A stretch of 64,000 bases of DNA from Bradyrhizobium sp. cir1 (GCF_014198245.1 NZ_JACIHE010000031.1:1-64000), one strand, 5' to 3'; shown: positions 25,764-34,690, counted from the first letter of the stretch. Notes: generated by a model from the sequence alone, not told the origin. Translations and numbers: made by a program.

Positions 25764-26525
25764 ATGTCAGGCCTATTCGACGTCAGTAAAGAAACCATCC
25801 TCGTCACGGGCGCGAGCCAGGGGCTGGGGCGGCAGTTTGCCCGGGTGCTGGCAGCGCATGGTGCGGCCGTCGTGCTGGCGGCGCGGCAAACGGACAAGCT
25901 GAAGAGTCTGGAACAGGAAATCCGCGGCAAGGGCGGCCGCGCCGCCGCCGTCGCGCTCGACGTCACCGACACCGCCTCGATCGCAGGGGCCGTCGATGCG
26001 GCGGAAGCCGCGCTTGGTCCCGTCACGGTGCTGATCAACAACGCTGGCATCGCCATCGAGAAGCTCGCGACCGAGCAGACCGAGGCCGATTGGGATGCCG
26101 TGATCGGCGCCAATCTGAAGGGCGCCTATTTCCTCGCCACCGAAATCGCCCGCCGCATGATCGCGTGCAAGCAGGACGGCAACATCGTCAACATCGCCTC
26201 CGTGCTCGGCACCGGCGTCTTGAAGGCGGTCTCGCCCTACGCGATCTCCAAGGCCGGCATTATCCAGGCGACCAGGGCGATGGCGCTGGAGCTCGCGGGG
26301 CAGAACATCCGCATCAACGCGCTCGCGCCCGGCTACATCGACACCGAGATGAACCACGCGTTCTGGTCGACGCCGGCGGGCGAGCGCCTCGCCAAACGCA
26401 TCCCCCAGCGCCGCATCGGCACCGAATCCGATCTCGACGGCGCGATCCTGCTGCTGGCCTCGAAGGCGTCGCGGTATATGACGGGGAGTGTGGTGACGGT
26501 GGACGGCGGGTTCTTGCTGAATTGA
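25764..26525 (+). CDS. SDR-family oxidoreductase
   Basis: The 253-residue classical short-chain dehydrogenase has TGASQGLGRQFARVLA (TGxxxGxG), LINNAGIA, and YAISKAGIIQATRAMA, which contains the YxxxK catalytic pair. The final GSVVTVDGGFLLN is the usual C-terminal signature. Substrate (3-oxoacyl, sugar or steroid type) cannot be read from sequence. A purine-rich site (AAGGA) lies eight bases before the ATG. It is divergent from CvpA with a gap of about 120 bases. Confidence 0.9.
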   Translation: MSGLFDVSKETILVTGASQGLGRQFARVLAAHGAAVVLAARQTDKLKSLEQEIRGKGGRAAAVALDVTDTASIAGAVDAAEAALGPVTVLINNAGIAIEKLATEQTEADWDAVIGANLKGAYFLATEIARRMIACKQDGNIVNIASVLGTGVLKAVSPYAISKAGIIQATRAMALELAGQNIRINALAPGYIDTEMNHAFWSTPAGERLAKRIPQRRIGTESDLDGAILLLASKASRYMTGSVVTVDGGFLLN

Positions 26526-26564
26526 ACGCTGCCGCATTGCTCCACAAGCGATTTTCACTCCGCC

Positions 26565-26718
26565 GTCGTCCCGGACAAGCGCGCCTCAAGCGCGCGCCGA
26601 TCCGGGCCCCATAACCACAGGACGTGGTTTGGCGAAGACTCTGAGTTGCCATCTCGCGCCACAACTTCTCCCTGTGGCTATGGGTCCCGGATCGGCGCTT
26701 ACGCTTGTCCGGGACGAC
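26565..26718. repeat. Dispersed palindromic repeat, family F
   Basis: GTCGTCCCGGACAAGCG at the left and CGCTTGTCCGGGACGAC at the right form a long palindrome. Inner arms include CCATAACCACAGG and CCTGTGGCTATGG. Related copies lie at 57736-57890 and, more degenerate, at 60289-60457. It sits between convergent genes. Confidence 0.87.
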
Positions 26719-26744
26719 AGTGGAGGATGACGCAACGGCTCACA

Positions 26745-28337
26745 CTACCGCACCTCCCCCCTGATCATATCCGCCGCCTTCTCCCCGATCATGATGGTCG
26801 GCGCATTGGTGTTGCCGCCGATCAGCGTCGGCATGATCGAGGCGTCGACGACGCGCAACCCCTCGACGCCGTGTACCTTCAACGCCGGATCGACCACGGC
26901 CATCGCATCCGTGCCCATCTTGCAGGTGCCGACGGGATGATAGACCGTATCGACGCGTTCGCGCAGAACGTTGCGGATGTCGTCGTCCGTTCTCACATCG
27001 GATGTGAACATGTCCCTTTTCTGCAACGCGCGCAGCGCCGGCGTCTCCATCAGCCGGCGCGTGGTCTTGAAGCCCGCCACCATCGCCTCGAGATCCTCCG
27101 CCTCACCCAAAAAATTCGGATCGATCATGGGTGCTGCGAGCGGATCGGCGCTTTTCAGCCATATGCTGCCGCGGCTCTTCGGTCTGAGCAGACAGAAATG
27201 GCATGAGAAGCCCGCCTCCTTGTGACGCTTGCGGCCGTGGTCGTCGAGCATCGCGATGACGAAGTGCAGTTGAATGTCTGGTACGTCGAGGTAGGCCTGC
27301 GTCTTGAGGAAGCCGCCACACTCGGCGAAATTGGTGGTCATCAGTCCGCGTCGCTCCCTGCGGTACCGCTGGATCGCGCGCAGCAGGGATGGCAGCCGAC
27401 CGATCGACGAGTGAACGAAGTGCGGGTAGTCGGAGGCGTAGACGAACACGAAATCCGGATGGTCCTGCAGATTGCGCCCGACGCCCGGCAGGTGATGCAC
27501 GACGCCAATGCCGTGCTCACGAAGCGCATCGCCGTCGCCGACGCCCGACAGCATCAATAGCTGCGGTGACTGGAAGGCGCCGGAGGCGAGGATCACCTCG
27601 CGGCGGGCGCGCAGCTGCTTCTTCTGCCTGCCCTGCACATATTCGATGCCGACCGCGCGTCCTCCTTCGAACAGGATCTTCGTTGCCTGCGCCGCCGTCT
27701 CGACCCGCAGATTCGCGCGCTTGTCCATGTAGGGATCGACATAAGCGCGCGCCGCGCTCCAGCGCTCGCCATGGCGCTGCGTCACCTGGTAGCTGCCGAG
27801 TCCTTCATGGTCCTCGGCATTGAAGTCCTCGCGAATGCGGAACTGCGCCTCGCGCGCGGCCTGATGGAAGACGTCATGGATCGGATTGTCCGAGCGCAGC
27901 TTGTTGACGTGCAGCGGGCCGCCCTTGCCGTGATATTCGCCGTCGAAATCGGCGTTGTTTTCGGAAGCCTTGAAGTAGGGCAGCACGTCCGCATACGACC
28001 AGCCGGAATTGCCGAGCGCGGCCCAGTGGTCGTAGTCCCATTTGTTGCCGCGGATGTAGACCATCGCGTTGATCGCCGAGGAACCACCGAGGCCCTTGCC
28101 GCGCGGTTGATAGCCGATACGGCCGTTCAATCCCTTCTGCGGCACGGTATCGAACGCCCAGTTGGCCGCGCTGTATGGCAAAGCGAGCCCGAATGGCGTG
28201 GTGATCCGCCAATTGTCGTTCCGCCCGCCCGCATCGAGCAGCGCCACGGAAGTGGCCGCATCCTCCGACAGCCGGCCCGCGACGGTACAGCCGCCGGAGC
28301 CCGCGCCCACGACGATGAAATCGAATGTGTCAGTCAA
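26745..28337 (-). CDS. GMC-family oxidoreductase (choline dehydrogenase-like)
   Basis: The 530-residue FAD-dependent glucose-methanol-choline oxidoreductase starts with FDFIVVGAGSGGCTVAGRLSED, the dinucleotide-binding GxGxxG. GLGGSSAINAMVYIRGN follows near 85-101, and ASGAFQSPQLLMLSGVG (GMC signature 2) near 250-265. The C-terminal catalytic His region is VYHPVGTCKMG. It oxidises an alcohol to an aldehyde, with the coniferyl-aldehyde-type dehydrogenase next door offering a natural next step. The start is a TTG, preceded by GGGGGGAAA. It lies 71 bases downstream of the aldehyde dehydrogenase on the same strand. Confidence 0.9.
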   Translation of the reverse strand: MTDTFDFIVVGAGSGGCTVAGRLSEDAATSVALLDAGGRNDNWRITTPFGLALPYSAANWAFDTVPQKGLNGRIGYQPRGKGLGGSSAINAMVYIRGNKWDYDHWAALGNSGWSYADVLPYFKASENNADFDGEYHGKGGPLHVNKLRSDNPIHDVFHQAAREAQFRIREDFNAEDHEGLGSYQVTQRHGERWSAARAYVDPYMDKRANLRVETAAQATKILFEGGRAVGIEYVQGRQKKQLRARREVILASGAFQSPQLLMLSGVGDGDALREHGIGVVHHLPGVGRNLQDHPDFVFVYASDYPHFVHSSIGRLPSLLRAIQRYRRERRGLMTTNFAECGGFLKTQAYLDVPDIQLHFVIAMLDDHGRKRHKEAGFSCHFCLLRPKSRGSIWLKSADPLAAPMIDPNFLGEAEDLEAMVAGFKTTRRLMETPALRALQKRDMFTSDVRTDDDIRNVLRERVDTVYHPVGTCKMGTDAMAVVDPALKVHGVEGLRVVDASIMPTLIGGNTNAPTIMIGEKAADMIRGEVR

Positions 28338-28369
28338 TGTTGTTTCCCCCCAGAGTCTTTTTGTTGGTC

Positions 28370-28403
28370 GTCATTCCGGGTTCGCTTCGCGCCCCGGAAC
28401 GAC
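28370..28403. repeat. Dispersed repeat, family C (short)
   Basis: A compact single-hairpin copy, GTCATTCCGGGTTCG to CGCCCCGGAACGAC, lying between the GMC oxidoreductase and the aldehyde dehydrogenase genes. Confidence 0.75.
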
Positions 28404-28408
28404 TGCCC

Positions 28409-29866
28409 CTACGACATCAATCGCATCAGCTTCTCCAGCCGCGCGATCTTGCCGCCATAGGGCGGATAGAGATCGGCGAGGCGGTTGAACTTCGAGCGAT
28501 AAAACACCGGCTTCAGCTTGCTGAACGTGCGAAAACCCCATTCACCGTGATAGACGCCGGTGCCGGAGGCACCGACGCCGCCCATCGGCTGGTTGATTTG
28601 CGCAAAATGAAACAGGCAGTCGTTGACGGTCACGCCGCCGGAGATCGTGCGCGCCAGCACCTCGTCGCGGGCAATGCCGTCCTTGCCGAACCAGTACAGC
28701 GCGAGCGGCCGGTCGCGCGCGTTGACGAAGGCGATCGCCTCGTTCGCATCGCGAGTGCCCAGCACCGGCAGCACAGGCCCAAAAATCTCCTCCTGCATCA
28801 CCGCCATCGCTTCCGTCGCACCGACGATCAGCGTCGGCGGGAATTTGCGGTGCGCCTTCCAGTTGGGATCATCCGCCTGCGCCGGTTGCAGGATCTTTGC
28901 GCCGCGCTGGGAGGCATCCGCGACCAGGCCTTCCAGCCGGGCATAATGCCGGTCGGAGATGATGGCGGTGTAGTCCCTGTTGGCGGGATCGGTGCCGAAC
29001 ATGCGCCGCATCTGCGCGCGCACCTTCTCGGCGAAGGACTGCACGGAATTTTCCGGCACCAGCACGTAATCCGGCGCGATGCAGGTCTGCCCGGCATTGA
29101 GCAGTTTGCCGTAGGCGATGCGCTCGGCCGCCTCATCGAGATCGGCGGAGGCGTCGATGATCGCCGGCGACTTGCCGCCGAGCTCGAGCGTGATGGGCGT
29201 GAGATTGCGCCCCGCGGCTTCCGCGACCAGCCGCCCGACCCGGGTCGAGCCGGTGAACACCAGGTGATCGAAGGGGAGGCTCGCAAACGCCTTTGCGACT
29301 TCATCCTCAACGCCGGTGACCAGCAGCTCGGTCGCATCGAACCTTGCGGCAATCGTCTCCTTCAGCAGCGCGGAAAAGTGCGGCACCAGTTCGCTCGGCT
29401 TGATGATGATGCGGTTGCCGGCGGCGAGCGCACCGATCGCGGGCGCGAGCGTCAACTGGAGCGGATAATTCCAGGGCGCGATGATGCCGACGACGCCGAG
29501 CGGCTGCGGCAACAGTCGGTTGCGCGCCGGCAGGAATTGGAGCGCGGTGGCGATGCGCTGCGGCGCCATCCAGCTCTTCAGGTGCTTTGTCGCATGCCGG
29601 ATCTCGCTGTAGACCATCATGGCTTCGGCGATGGTGGTCTCGACCGAAGAGCGGTGGCCGAAATCGGCCGAGATCGCCTGCCGGAAGCGTTCTTCATTGT
29701 CGGCGACGACGGCGCGCAGCCGCGCGAGCCGGTCGAGCCGCTCGGCGAGCGTTGCGGCCGGTCCGGTCCGCGACCGCGCGACCATGGCATGGAAGCCATC
29801 CTGCAGCGCCCGCAGCGCGGGGCTCGTCAGCGATCGGTCCAAGGGACGATCCAAGCCGTGGTTCAT
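28409..29866 (-). CDS. Coniferyl-aldehyde-dehydrogenase-like ALDH
   Basis: The 485-residue NAD(P)-dependent aldehyde dehydrogenase has PWNYPLQLTLAPAIGALAAGN near 131-151, GSTRVGRLV near 206-214, the general base E228 in LELGGKSP and the nucleophile C262 in AGQTCIAP. The family acts on aromatic and fatty aldehydes, for example coniferyl aldehyde to ferulate. An upstream GGGGAGAG ribosome binding site supports the ATG at 29866. With the GMC oxidoreductase it could form an alcohol-to-acid pair. About 310 bases upstream, before the tRNA, hold no gene. Confidence 0.88.
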   Translation of the reverse strand: MNHGLDRPLDRSLTSPALRALQDGFHAMVARSRTGPAATLAERLDRLARLRAVVADNEERFRQAISADFGHRSSVETTIAEAMMVYSEIRHATKHLKSWMAPQRIATALQFLPARNRLLPQPLGVVGIIAPWNYPLQLTLAPAIGALAAGNRIIIKPSELVPHFSALLKETIAARFDATELLVTGVEDEVAKAFASLPFDHLVFTGSTRVGRLVAEAAGRNLTPITLELGGKSPAIIDASADLDEAAERIAYGKLLNAGQTCIAPDYVLVPENSVQSFAEKVRAQMRRMFGTDPANRDYTAIISDRHYARLEGLVADASQRGAKILQPAQADDPNWKAHRKFPPTLIVGATEAMAVMQEEIFGPVLPVLGTRDANEAIAFVNARDRPLALYWFGKDGIARDEVLARTISGGVTVNDCLFHFAQINQPMGGVGASGTGVYHGEWGFRTFSKLKPVFYRSKFNRLADLYPPYGGKIARLEKLMRLMS

Positions 29867-30176
29867 GGCGCTCTCCCCTCAAAGGGCGTTTGCCCCGACT
29901 TTTGTTGCCGCAAGCTGGCCCTTTGCGGAACTTCTGGCAAGTCTGCGGCAAATCGACCGGAATCCGGTCCCTCTGCCTGTCATAAAGTCGAAAAAAACGT
30001 CCCCGCAGCCCTTTCCAAAGGCAGCCCGCCTTGATACATACGCCCCGCACCCGACGGGCTTTGGCCCGGGGTTGTCTTCCAAGGAAGCCTTTGGGACGGA
30101 AGAGAAAAGCCACGCGAACAGCGCCGGCCCTCATCCACCGTCCCCGGCATTCGACGAGGGCTAAGCAACAGTTTAA
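29867..30176. other. Intergenic region before tRNA-fMet
   Basis: This stretch lies between the divergent aldehyde dehydrogenase gene and the tRNA. I see no supportable ORF or family repeat; it presumably carries both promoters. Confidence 0.5.
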
Positions 30177-30253
<77 letters not shown>

Positions 30254-30285
30254 AATTCGGATTTTACCGGATCCGAGATGAAAAT

Positions 30286-30309
30286 GGCCCGCATGATGCG
30301 GGCCGTTTT
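30286..30309 (+). terminator. Rho-independent terminator after tRNA-fMet
   Basis: An 8-bp perfect stem, GGCCCGCA / TGCGGGCC, with a three-base loop is followed by GTTTTTG. It lies 33 bases after the tRNA end. Confidence 0.9.
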
Positions 30310-30368
30310 TGTTTTGGGGCCATCGCGACCGTGATCTTTGCCCCGTCACCAATCGAGCAGCGCGGTCA

Positions 30369-30599
30369 CTATAGCTCCCGGCGCGAAGCGTCCGCGGCGT
30401 GATTGTCGCGCATTGACCGCAGATAGTGCTCGGCGTGCTGAAGATAGTTCTCTGCCGCGACGGTGTCGCCCCTCAGGGCTTCGGCACGAGCCAGCTCCAA
30501 ATAGCGTTCATAGTGCCTTTGCGCATTCCGAGGATGTCGTGGGAGTAGCGCCTTGGAGGCCCTATTTCTGAGTTTCCGTGATCGCGTGCTTCTCGGCAT
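30369..30599 (-). CDS. Short DUF4167-like protein
   Basis: The 76-residue basic protein reads as a short version of the DUF4167 domain. The lines RKLRNRASK at the N-terminus and HYERYLELARAEALRGDTVAAENYLQHAEHYLRSM in the middle are close to the domain, whose usual members are longer and carry a long low-complexity tail. It has no signal peptide. The usual alphaproteobacterial DUF4167 gene lies beside prfA/prmC, so this may be an extra copy. It converges on the tRNA-fMet terminator. Function is unknown. Confidence 0.7.
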   Translation of the reverse strand: MPRSTRSRKLRNRASKALLPRHPRNAQRHYERYLELARAEALRGDTVAAENYLQHAEHYLRSMRDNHAADASRREL

Positions 30600-30846
30600 G
30601 GGCGTAACTGCTGGATCGTCGTGGCGCCGTCCGGTTCCAAAATGGTTCTCGCCGGTACCATCCTTTCGACATGCTAACGCCCGATCGAGGGAAATGGTCC
30701 CCTAAATTAGACCTCCGTCCGTGGCGCAACCGGCGAGTTCCTTCCAGAGGCGCGGGGCCGGTGAGGAACGGCTGCCGAAGCAGCCTGTTGACCGCAAAGC
30801 GGGGCATCCGAGCCGAAATCGTCAATCCAAGCTACAGGCAGCCATC

Positions 30847-31341
30847 ATGAGGATCGAGAACTTCAAGGACATGTACATTGCCGAACTGCAAGAACTCGTG
30901 AGCATGGAGCACCAACTCGGCGACGCGCTGGGGCGAATGGCCGAGATAGCGGTGCATCCATCGCTAAGGGATGCACTGACGCAGCATCAGCAAGAGACGA
31001 TGCAGCAGGCCCAGCGGCTTCGTGGAATCCTGCGCAGGCATGATGCAGACGCGCTTGCGCATACGGATCAGGCGATGGAGGCCCTGATCGAGGAGACCGC
31101 GAAGATGATGAAGATCGTCGGGCAGGACGATTTGCGCGACGCCGCCTTGATCGCATCCGCCCAAAAGCTCGAACACTACGAGATTGCGGCCTATGGCAGT
31201 GCGGCCGCTCTCGCCGGACAGCTCGATCTCAGAGAGGACCAGAACGTGCTCCACGAGAGCCTCGAGGAGGAGAAGGCGGCCGACCGCATGCTGACTGCGC
31301 TCGCGAAGAGTGAAGTCAACCAGGACGCCCTTGCAGCCTGA
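30847..31341 (+). CDS. DUF892 (YciE/YciF-type) ferritin-like protein
   Basis: The 164-residue all-helical protein fits the ferritin-like YciF/DUF892 family: LKDMYIAELQELVSMEHQL-type first helix (FKDMYIAELQELVSMEHQLG), AQKLEHYEIAAYGSAAALAGQL in the third, and LHESLEEEKAADRMLTALA in the fourth. The E/H residues in these lines are the usual candidate metal ligands. Homologues are stress-induced in enterobacteria. The start at ATG 30847 fits the family; an ATG at 30721 gives an unrelated extension. No clear operon partner is present. Confidence 0.85.
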   Translation: MRIENFKDMYIAELQELVSMEHQLGDALGRMAEIAVHPSLRDALTQHQQETMQQAQRLRGILRRHDADALAHTDQAMEALIEETAKMMKIVGQDDLRDAALIASAQKLEHYEIAAYGSAAALAGQLDLREDQNVLHESLEEEKAADRMLTALAKSEVNQDALAA

Positions 31342-31765
31342 CAGGGTACTTGCTTTCAAAGGGCAGCTTCGGAGCACGCAACTCACTTCACCGAGCCGGG
31401 TGACCGCTTGCTGGCGGTCGGTGCCCATTGTCTTCCGCCGTCCCGACTCTAAAGGCTGCCGGAGTCCTAGCTGCCGTGCATGTGGCGGCGCTCCGCGTCG
31501 GTCGCTTCCGAGATGCCCCCAGAAGACGAACAATCTTCCTGGCCGGATTGGTTGGGGCCGTTGTCCTGGCGGCACTGCTCGTTGTCTTGGCCCGTTAGGC
31601 GCAGTCCGTCTGGAACCCGATCAACGTGGCGCTCCTTGCAGAACACGAAAAATGCATCTGGCAGAAAAATAAAATAGCAACCGCACCTGCGAACGCCTGT
31701 TGAGCAGACAACAGGCGTCGTCCCTTGAATGGGAGGGTTATCGCATTTGAGAGCTTTCCCTGTGA
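31342..31765. other. Intergenic region with a possible small membrane peptide
   Basis: I see no gene of certain status. A 40-residue frame (GTG at 31476 to TAG at 31598, plus strand) ends in one hydrophobic helix, FLAGLVGAVVLAALLVVLAR. It has no strong ribosome binding site and I do not call it. It could be a genuine small membrane protein or chance. Confidence 0.35.
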
Positions 31766-31900
31766 CCATCCTTCGAGACGCCCGCTTCAGGCGGGCTCCT
31801 CAGGATGAGGACGGAGTGCGCGGCAGCAGTTTTAACGGGCGCTCACGCTGATGAGCCTCATCCTGAGGAGGCGCGTAAGCGCCGTCTCGAAGGACGAGGC
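31766..31900. repeat. Dispersed palindromic repeat, family G
   Basis: CCATCCTTCGAGACGCCCG with GGCTCCTCAGGATGAGGAC at the left and CTCATCCTGAGGAGGCGCG with GCCGTCTCGAAGGACGAGG at the right. It lies directly upstream of the orphan NuoB-like gene. Confidence 0.82.
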
Positions 31901-31949
31901 GTGCGCGCAGGCCGCCGCAACGAGGCCCTGCCTTGAATCGGAGGTTCGG

Positions 31950-32456
31950 ATGAATGAAACAAGCGCCACATCCTGGAACATCGTCAACGAGAGTCTCGAT
32001 GACCGCGGCCACTTCGTCGCGCGGCTCGATGATCTCATCACATGGGCGCGATCCGGATCCCTGATGTGGATGACGTTCGGGCTGGCATGTTGCGCCATCG
32101 AACAGATGCAGGTTTCCATGCCTCGTTACGATGTCGAACGTTTCGGATGCGCCCCTCGCGCCTCACCAAGGCAGTCGGACTGCATGATCGTATCGGGAAC
32201 GCTCTGCAACAAGATGGCGCCTGCACTTCGCAGGGTCTACGATCAGATGCCTGAACCGCGATACGTCATTTCGATGGGCTCCTGCGCCAATGGCGGTGGC
32301 TACTACCATTACTCGTACTCGGTCGTTCGCGGATGCGACCGCATCGTCCCGGTCGACGTGTATGTGCCGGGATGCCCTCCGACCGCCGAGGCGCTGCTTT
32401 ACGGAATCATGCTGCTTCAGAAGAAGATCCGGCGAACGGGGACGATAGAGCGATAG
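31950..32456 (+). CDS. Solitary NuoB-like complex I subunit
   Basis: The 168-residue product is a close NuoB homologue. NuoB is the complex I subunit that carries cluster N2 and passes electrons to quinone. The four N2 ligands are present: Cys47 and Cys48 in FGLACCAIE, Cys112 in SMGSCANGGGYYHY, and Cys142 in YVPGCPPTAEAL. Cysteines at 67, 78 and 86 occupy positions I do not expect from standard NuoB. No other nuo gene is in the window. A dispersed repeat lies upstream, and an alpha/beta hydrolase gene follows 67 bases downstream. It may be a spare NuoB, or an accessory subunit of another redox complex. The ATG at 31950 is preceded by GGAGG. Confidence 0.9.
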   Translation: MNETSATSWNIVNESLDDRGHFVARLDDLITWARSGSLMWMTFGLACCAIEQMQVSMPRYDVERFGCAPRASPRQSDCMIVSGTLCNKMAPALRRVYDQMPEPRYVISMGSCANGGGYYHYSYSVVRGCDRIVPVDVYVPGCPPTAEALLYGIMLLQKKIRRTGTIER

Positions 32457-32523
32457 AGCCCGTCGCCGCAGTCACGCGCCTCGGCGGATGAGGACCTTGA
32501 TGACCAATTGATCCGGAGGAGCG

Positions 32524-33357
32524 ATGACGGCGCAATGGGTTCTACCGGAGCGGTTCTCGTTCGAAGGACAGGCGATCGCCTGGGGGGCGATCGGTGCAGG
32601 ACCGCCGGCCGTCGTGATGCACGGCTCGCCGTTCTCCTCGCGCGAATGGCGGCGGATCGCGCCTTGGCTCGCTATGCGCCGGCGCGTGTTCTACTATGAT
32701 CTCCTGGGCTACGGCCAGTCGGCCAAGCCGGACGCCGATGTCCTGCATGGTGCCCAGAACACGCTGTTCGCTGCCCTCCTAGACCACTGGAGCATCGAAC
32801 GGCCCGACATCGTCGCCCATGATTTCGGCGGTTCGGCCGCGCTACGCGCGCACCTCTTGGACAGGGTCGACTACCGCAGCCTCGTGCTGATCGATCCGGT
32901 CGCGATCAGCCCGCAAGGTTCGGCGCTGGTCCAGGCGGCGAGGGCGCATCCCGAAGTGTTGGCCGGCTTGCCCCTCTATATTCACGAGGCGATCCTGCGC
33001 GCCTACATTGGCGCCGCCGTGAAGCGCAGCCTGCGCGAGGAGGACATGCGGGTTTACCTCGAGCCATGGCTGGACCAAGTGGGGCGGAAGGGTTTTTGGC
33101 GGCAGATCGCGCAGATGGACGACAAGTACTCGGAGGAAGTGGAAAGACGGTATGGAGAAATACGGTGTCCCGTCTCCATCCTATGGGGCGCCGAAGACGA
33201 TTTCATCCCCCTGAAAGACGGCGAGGAGCTTGCTCGTCGCATTCCGGGAGCGTCGTTTACGGTGATCGCCGACGCCAAACATCTCGTCCAGGAGGACGCC
33301 CCCGAGGCGATCGTCGCCGCCGTTCTCGATTTTTGGCGCCGGCTGGAGCCGAGGTAA
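32524..33357 (+). CDS. Alpha/beta hydrolase, Asp-nucleophile type
   Basis: The 277-residue hydrolase has the oxyanion motif VVMHGSPFSSREWR and a nucleophile elbow VAHDFGGSAALRAH near 100-112. There an Asp takes the nucleophile position, as in haloalkane dehalogenases and epoxide hydrolases. The acid is in LWGAEDDFIPL and the His in DAKHLVQED near the C-terminus. The missing Trp/Asn halide pair cannot be settled by eye. GGAGGAGCG lies just before the ATG at 32524. It is in line with the orphan NuoB-like gene and may be co-transcribed. Confidence 0.85.
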   Translation: MTAQWVLPERFSFEGQAIAWGAIGAGPPAVVMHGSPFSSREWRRIAPWLAMRRRVFYYDLLGYGQSAKPDADVLHGAQNTLFAALLDHWSIERPDIVAHDFGGSAALRAHLLDRVDYRSLVLIDPVAISPQGSALVQAARAHPEVLAGLPLYIHEAILRAYIGAAVKRSLREEDMRVYLEPWLDQVGRKGFWRQIAQMDDKYSEEVERRYGEIRCPVSILWGAEDDFIPLKDGEELARRIPGASFTVIADAKHLVQEDAPEAIVAAVLDFWRRLEPR

Positions 33358-33444
33358 GCCGCGATCCTTAACCACGGTGAAGTGCACTCAATTTTGCTCT
33401 TGCCCCGCGCGGCTTCGCGCGAACCATTTCGGTCGGTGCCCTCC

Positions 33445-34482
33445 TCAAAATTCCCTGATCGCCTTCCCATCCGCTCCCACCAGCGTCGACGGCGCTTCCC
33501 CGAACACCAGCCCCTCCGGCTGAAATTTGATCTTGCTTCCGCCCTCGACGAACTCCGCAAAATTCCGCGGCGTCGCCGAGTGCACGCCGTTTTGCAGGAA
33601 GTCGCTGGTCTCGTAGCAGGTGTCGGGCTTGCCGCCGGAGCCTTCGCCCAGGAACTTCTGAAAGTTCTGGCTCGTCACCTTGGCCTTCTTGCGGGCGGAC
33701 CAGTTGGTGTAGCGGCGGTAGAGCTTTGGCAGGATCACCGGGCCCTTGTCAGTCGCGAGCACGCCGGTCTCGCCCGCCTTGGGCTCGCGCAGGTCGAAGT
33801 CGAAGGCTCCGATGGTTTTGGCGAGATGCTTCCAGACCAGCAGCTTCTTCGCGCGCGCGGTCTTGGCCAGCGCAAGAAAAGCCCTGATCTCGTCCTCGTT
33901 CATCGAGGAGTAGAACGTCGGATAGGCAAAGCCCTGCGCGACCAGCCAGTGGTTGATGTCGACCTTGTCGCCCGCGACCATCACCTCGATGTCGCCGACC
34001 AGCCGGCCATAGGTGTCGAACACCTCGTTCGGCGCATCGACATGGGTGAACACCCGGCAGGCAAGCGCGACTTCGCCGCTGCTGCTGAGGAAATCATGCA
34101 GCGCCTTGCTCGCGGTCGCGCCGAGGAATTGCCGGTAGGAGTGGGTGACCTCGTGCCAGGCCTGCTTCCCGGCATCCGTCAGCCCCTTCTTCTCGGCGGC
34201 CGAGAGCGGCGACGGCATATAGTGCAGCTCCGGCGCGTCGATGCCCTGGAGGCGAATGGTGAGCTTGCCGTTCTTGATCGGAGGCGTCGACGTGCGACCC
34301 CTGACCTTGGCGCCCCCGAAGACGCGGGTCGGCTGGAACGGCGCGGTATCGTTCTTGCGGAAGCGGATCGCGTCGGGCGCGATGGTCACCACCACCTTCG
34401 TCGTATCGGCGTCCGACCGGCCCTCCGGCCAGAACTGTTTGACATCGATGGTGCCTTCGACCTCCAGCAGTCCCACGGGCAT
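33445..34482 (-). CDS. Staphylococcal-nuclease-fold protein, incomplete catalytic set
   Basis: The 345-residue product contains an SNase/TNase-like core at about 60-200. R77, D82 and E85 in IRLQGIDAPE correspond to Arg35, Asp40 and Glu43 of staphylococcal nuclease. R160 in DTYGRLVGDI matches Arg87. The usual DGDT segment carrying the first metal ligand (Asp21) is absent: the sequence there reads PPIKNGKLTI. Large N- and C-terminal parts have no recognised domain. There is no signal peptide. The ATG at 34482 has an AGGAG site seven bases upstream. It lies downstream of a terminator on the same strand and is thus likely its own transcript. It may be a non-catalytic nucleic-acid binder or an altered nuclease. 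Confidence 0.7.
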   Translation of the reverse strand: MPVGLLEVEGTIDVKQFWPEGRSDADTTKVVVTIAPDAIRFRKNDTAPFQPTRVFGGAKVRGRTSTPPIKNGKLTIRLQGIDAPELHYMPSPLSAAEKKGLTDAGKQAWHEVTHSYRQFLGATASKALHDFLSSSGEVALACRVFTHVDAPNEVFDTYGRLVGDIEVMVAGDKVDINHWLVAQGFAYPTFYSSMNEDEIRAFLALAKTARAKKLLVWKHLAKTIGAFDFDLREPKAGETGVLATDKGPVILPKLYRRYTNWSARKKAKVTSQNFQKFLGEGSGGKPDTCYETSDFLQNGVHSATPRNFAEFVEGGSKIKFQPEGLVFGEAPSTLVGADGKAIREF

Positions 34483-34651
34483 CGGCCGCTCCTGTCCAAC
34501 GCGCGCGACGGTCGCTGTCTTCGGAGCCGACCCGCGCACACATTGAAGAGGAGCGGATCATGTTCGTACGACAGAGCCGTGACGGGAGGTGGGACGGGCG
34601 CGACATAGTCCGGCGCAGAGCGCGCGGTCGTTGCCTTTCGCATGCACGCAA

Positions 34652-34690
34652 TAAAAGGGCGCGGGCCGGCAAAGTGCCGACCCGCGCCCA
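34652..34690 (-). terminator. Rho-independent terminator (minus strand)
   Basis: Read on the minus strand, GGGCGCGGGTCGGC and GCCGGCCCGCGCCC form a stem of about 13 bp, with a bulge and a five-base loop. It is followed by TTTTATT. It ends the transcript of the unknown-family gene at 34720-35265. Confidence 0.85.
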
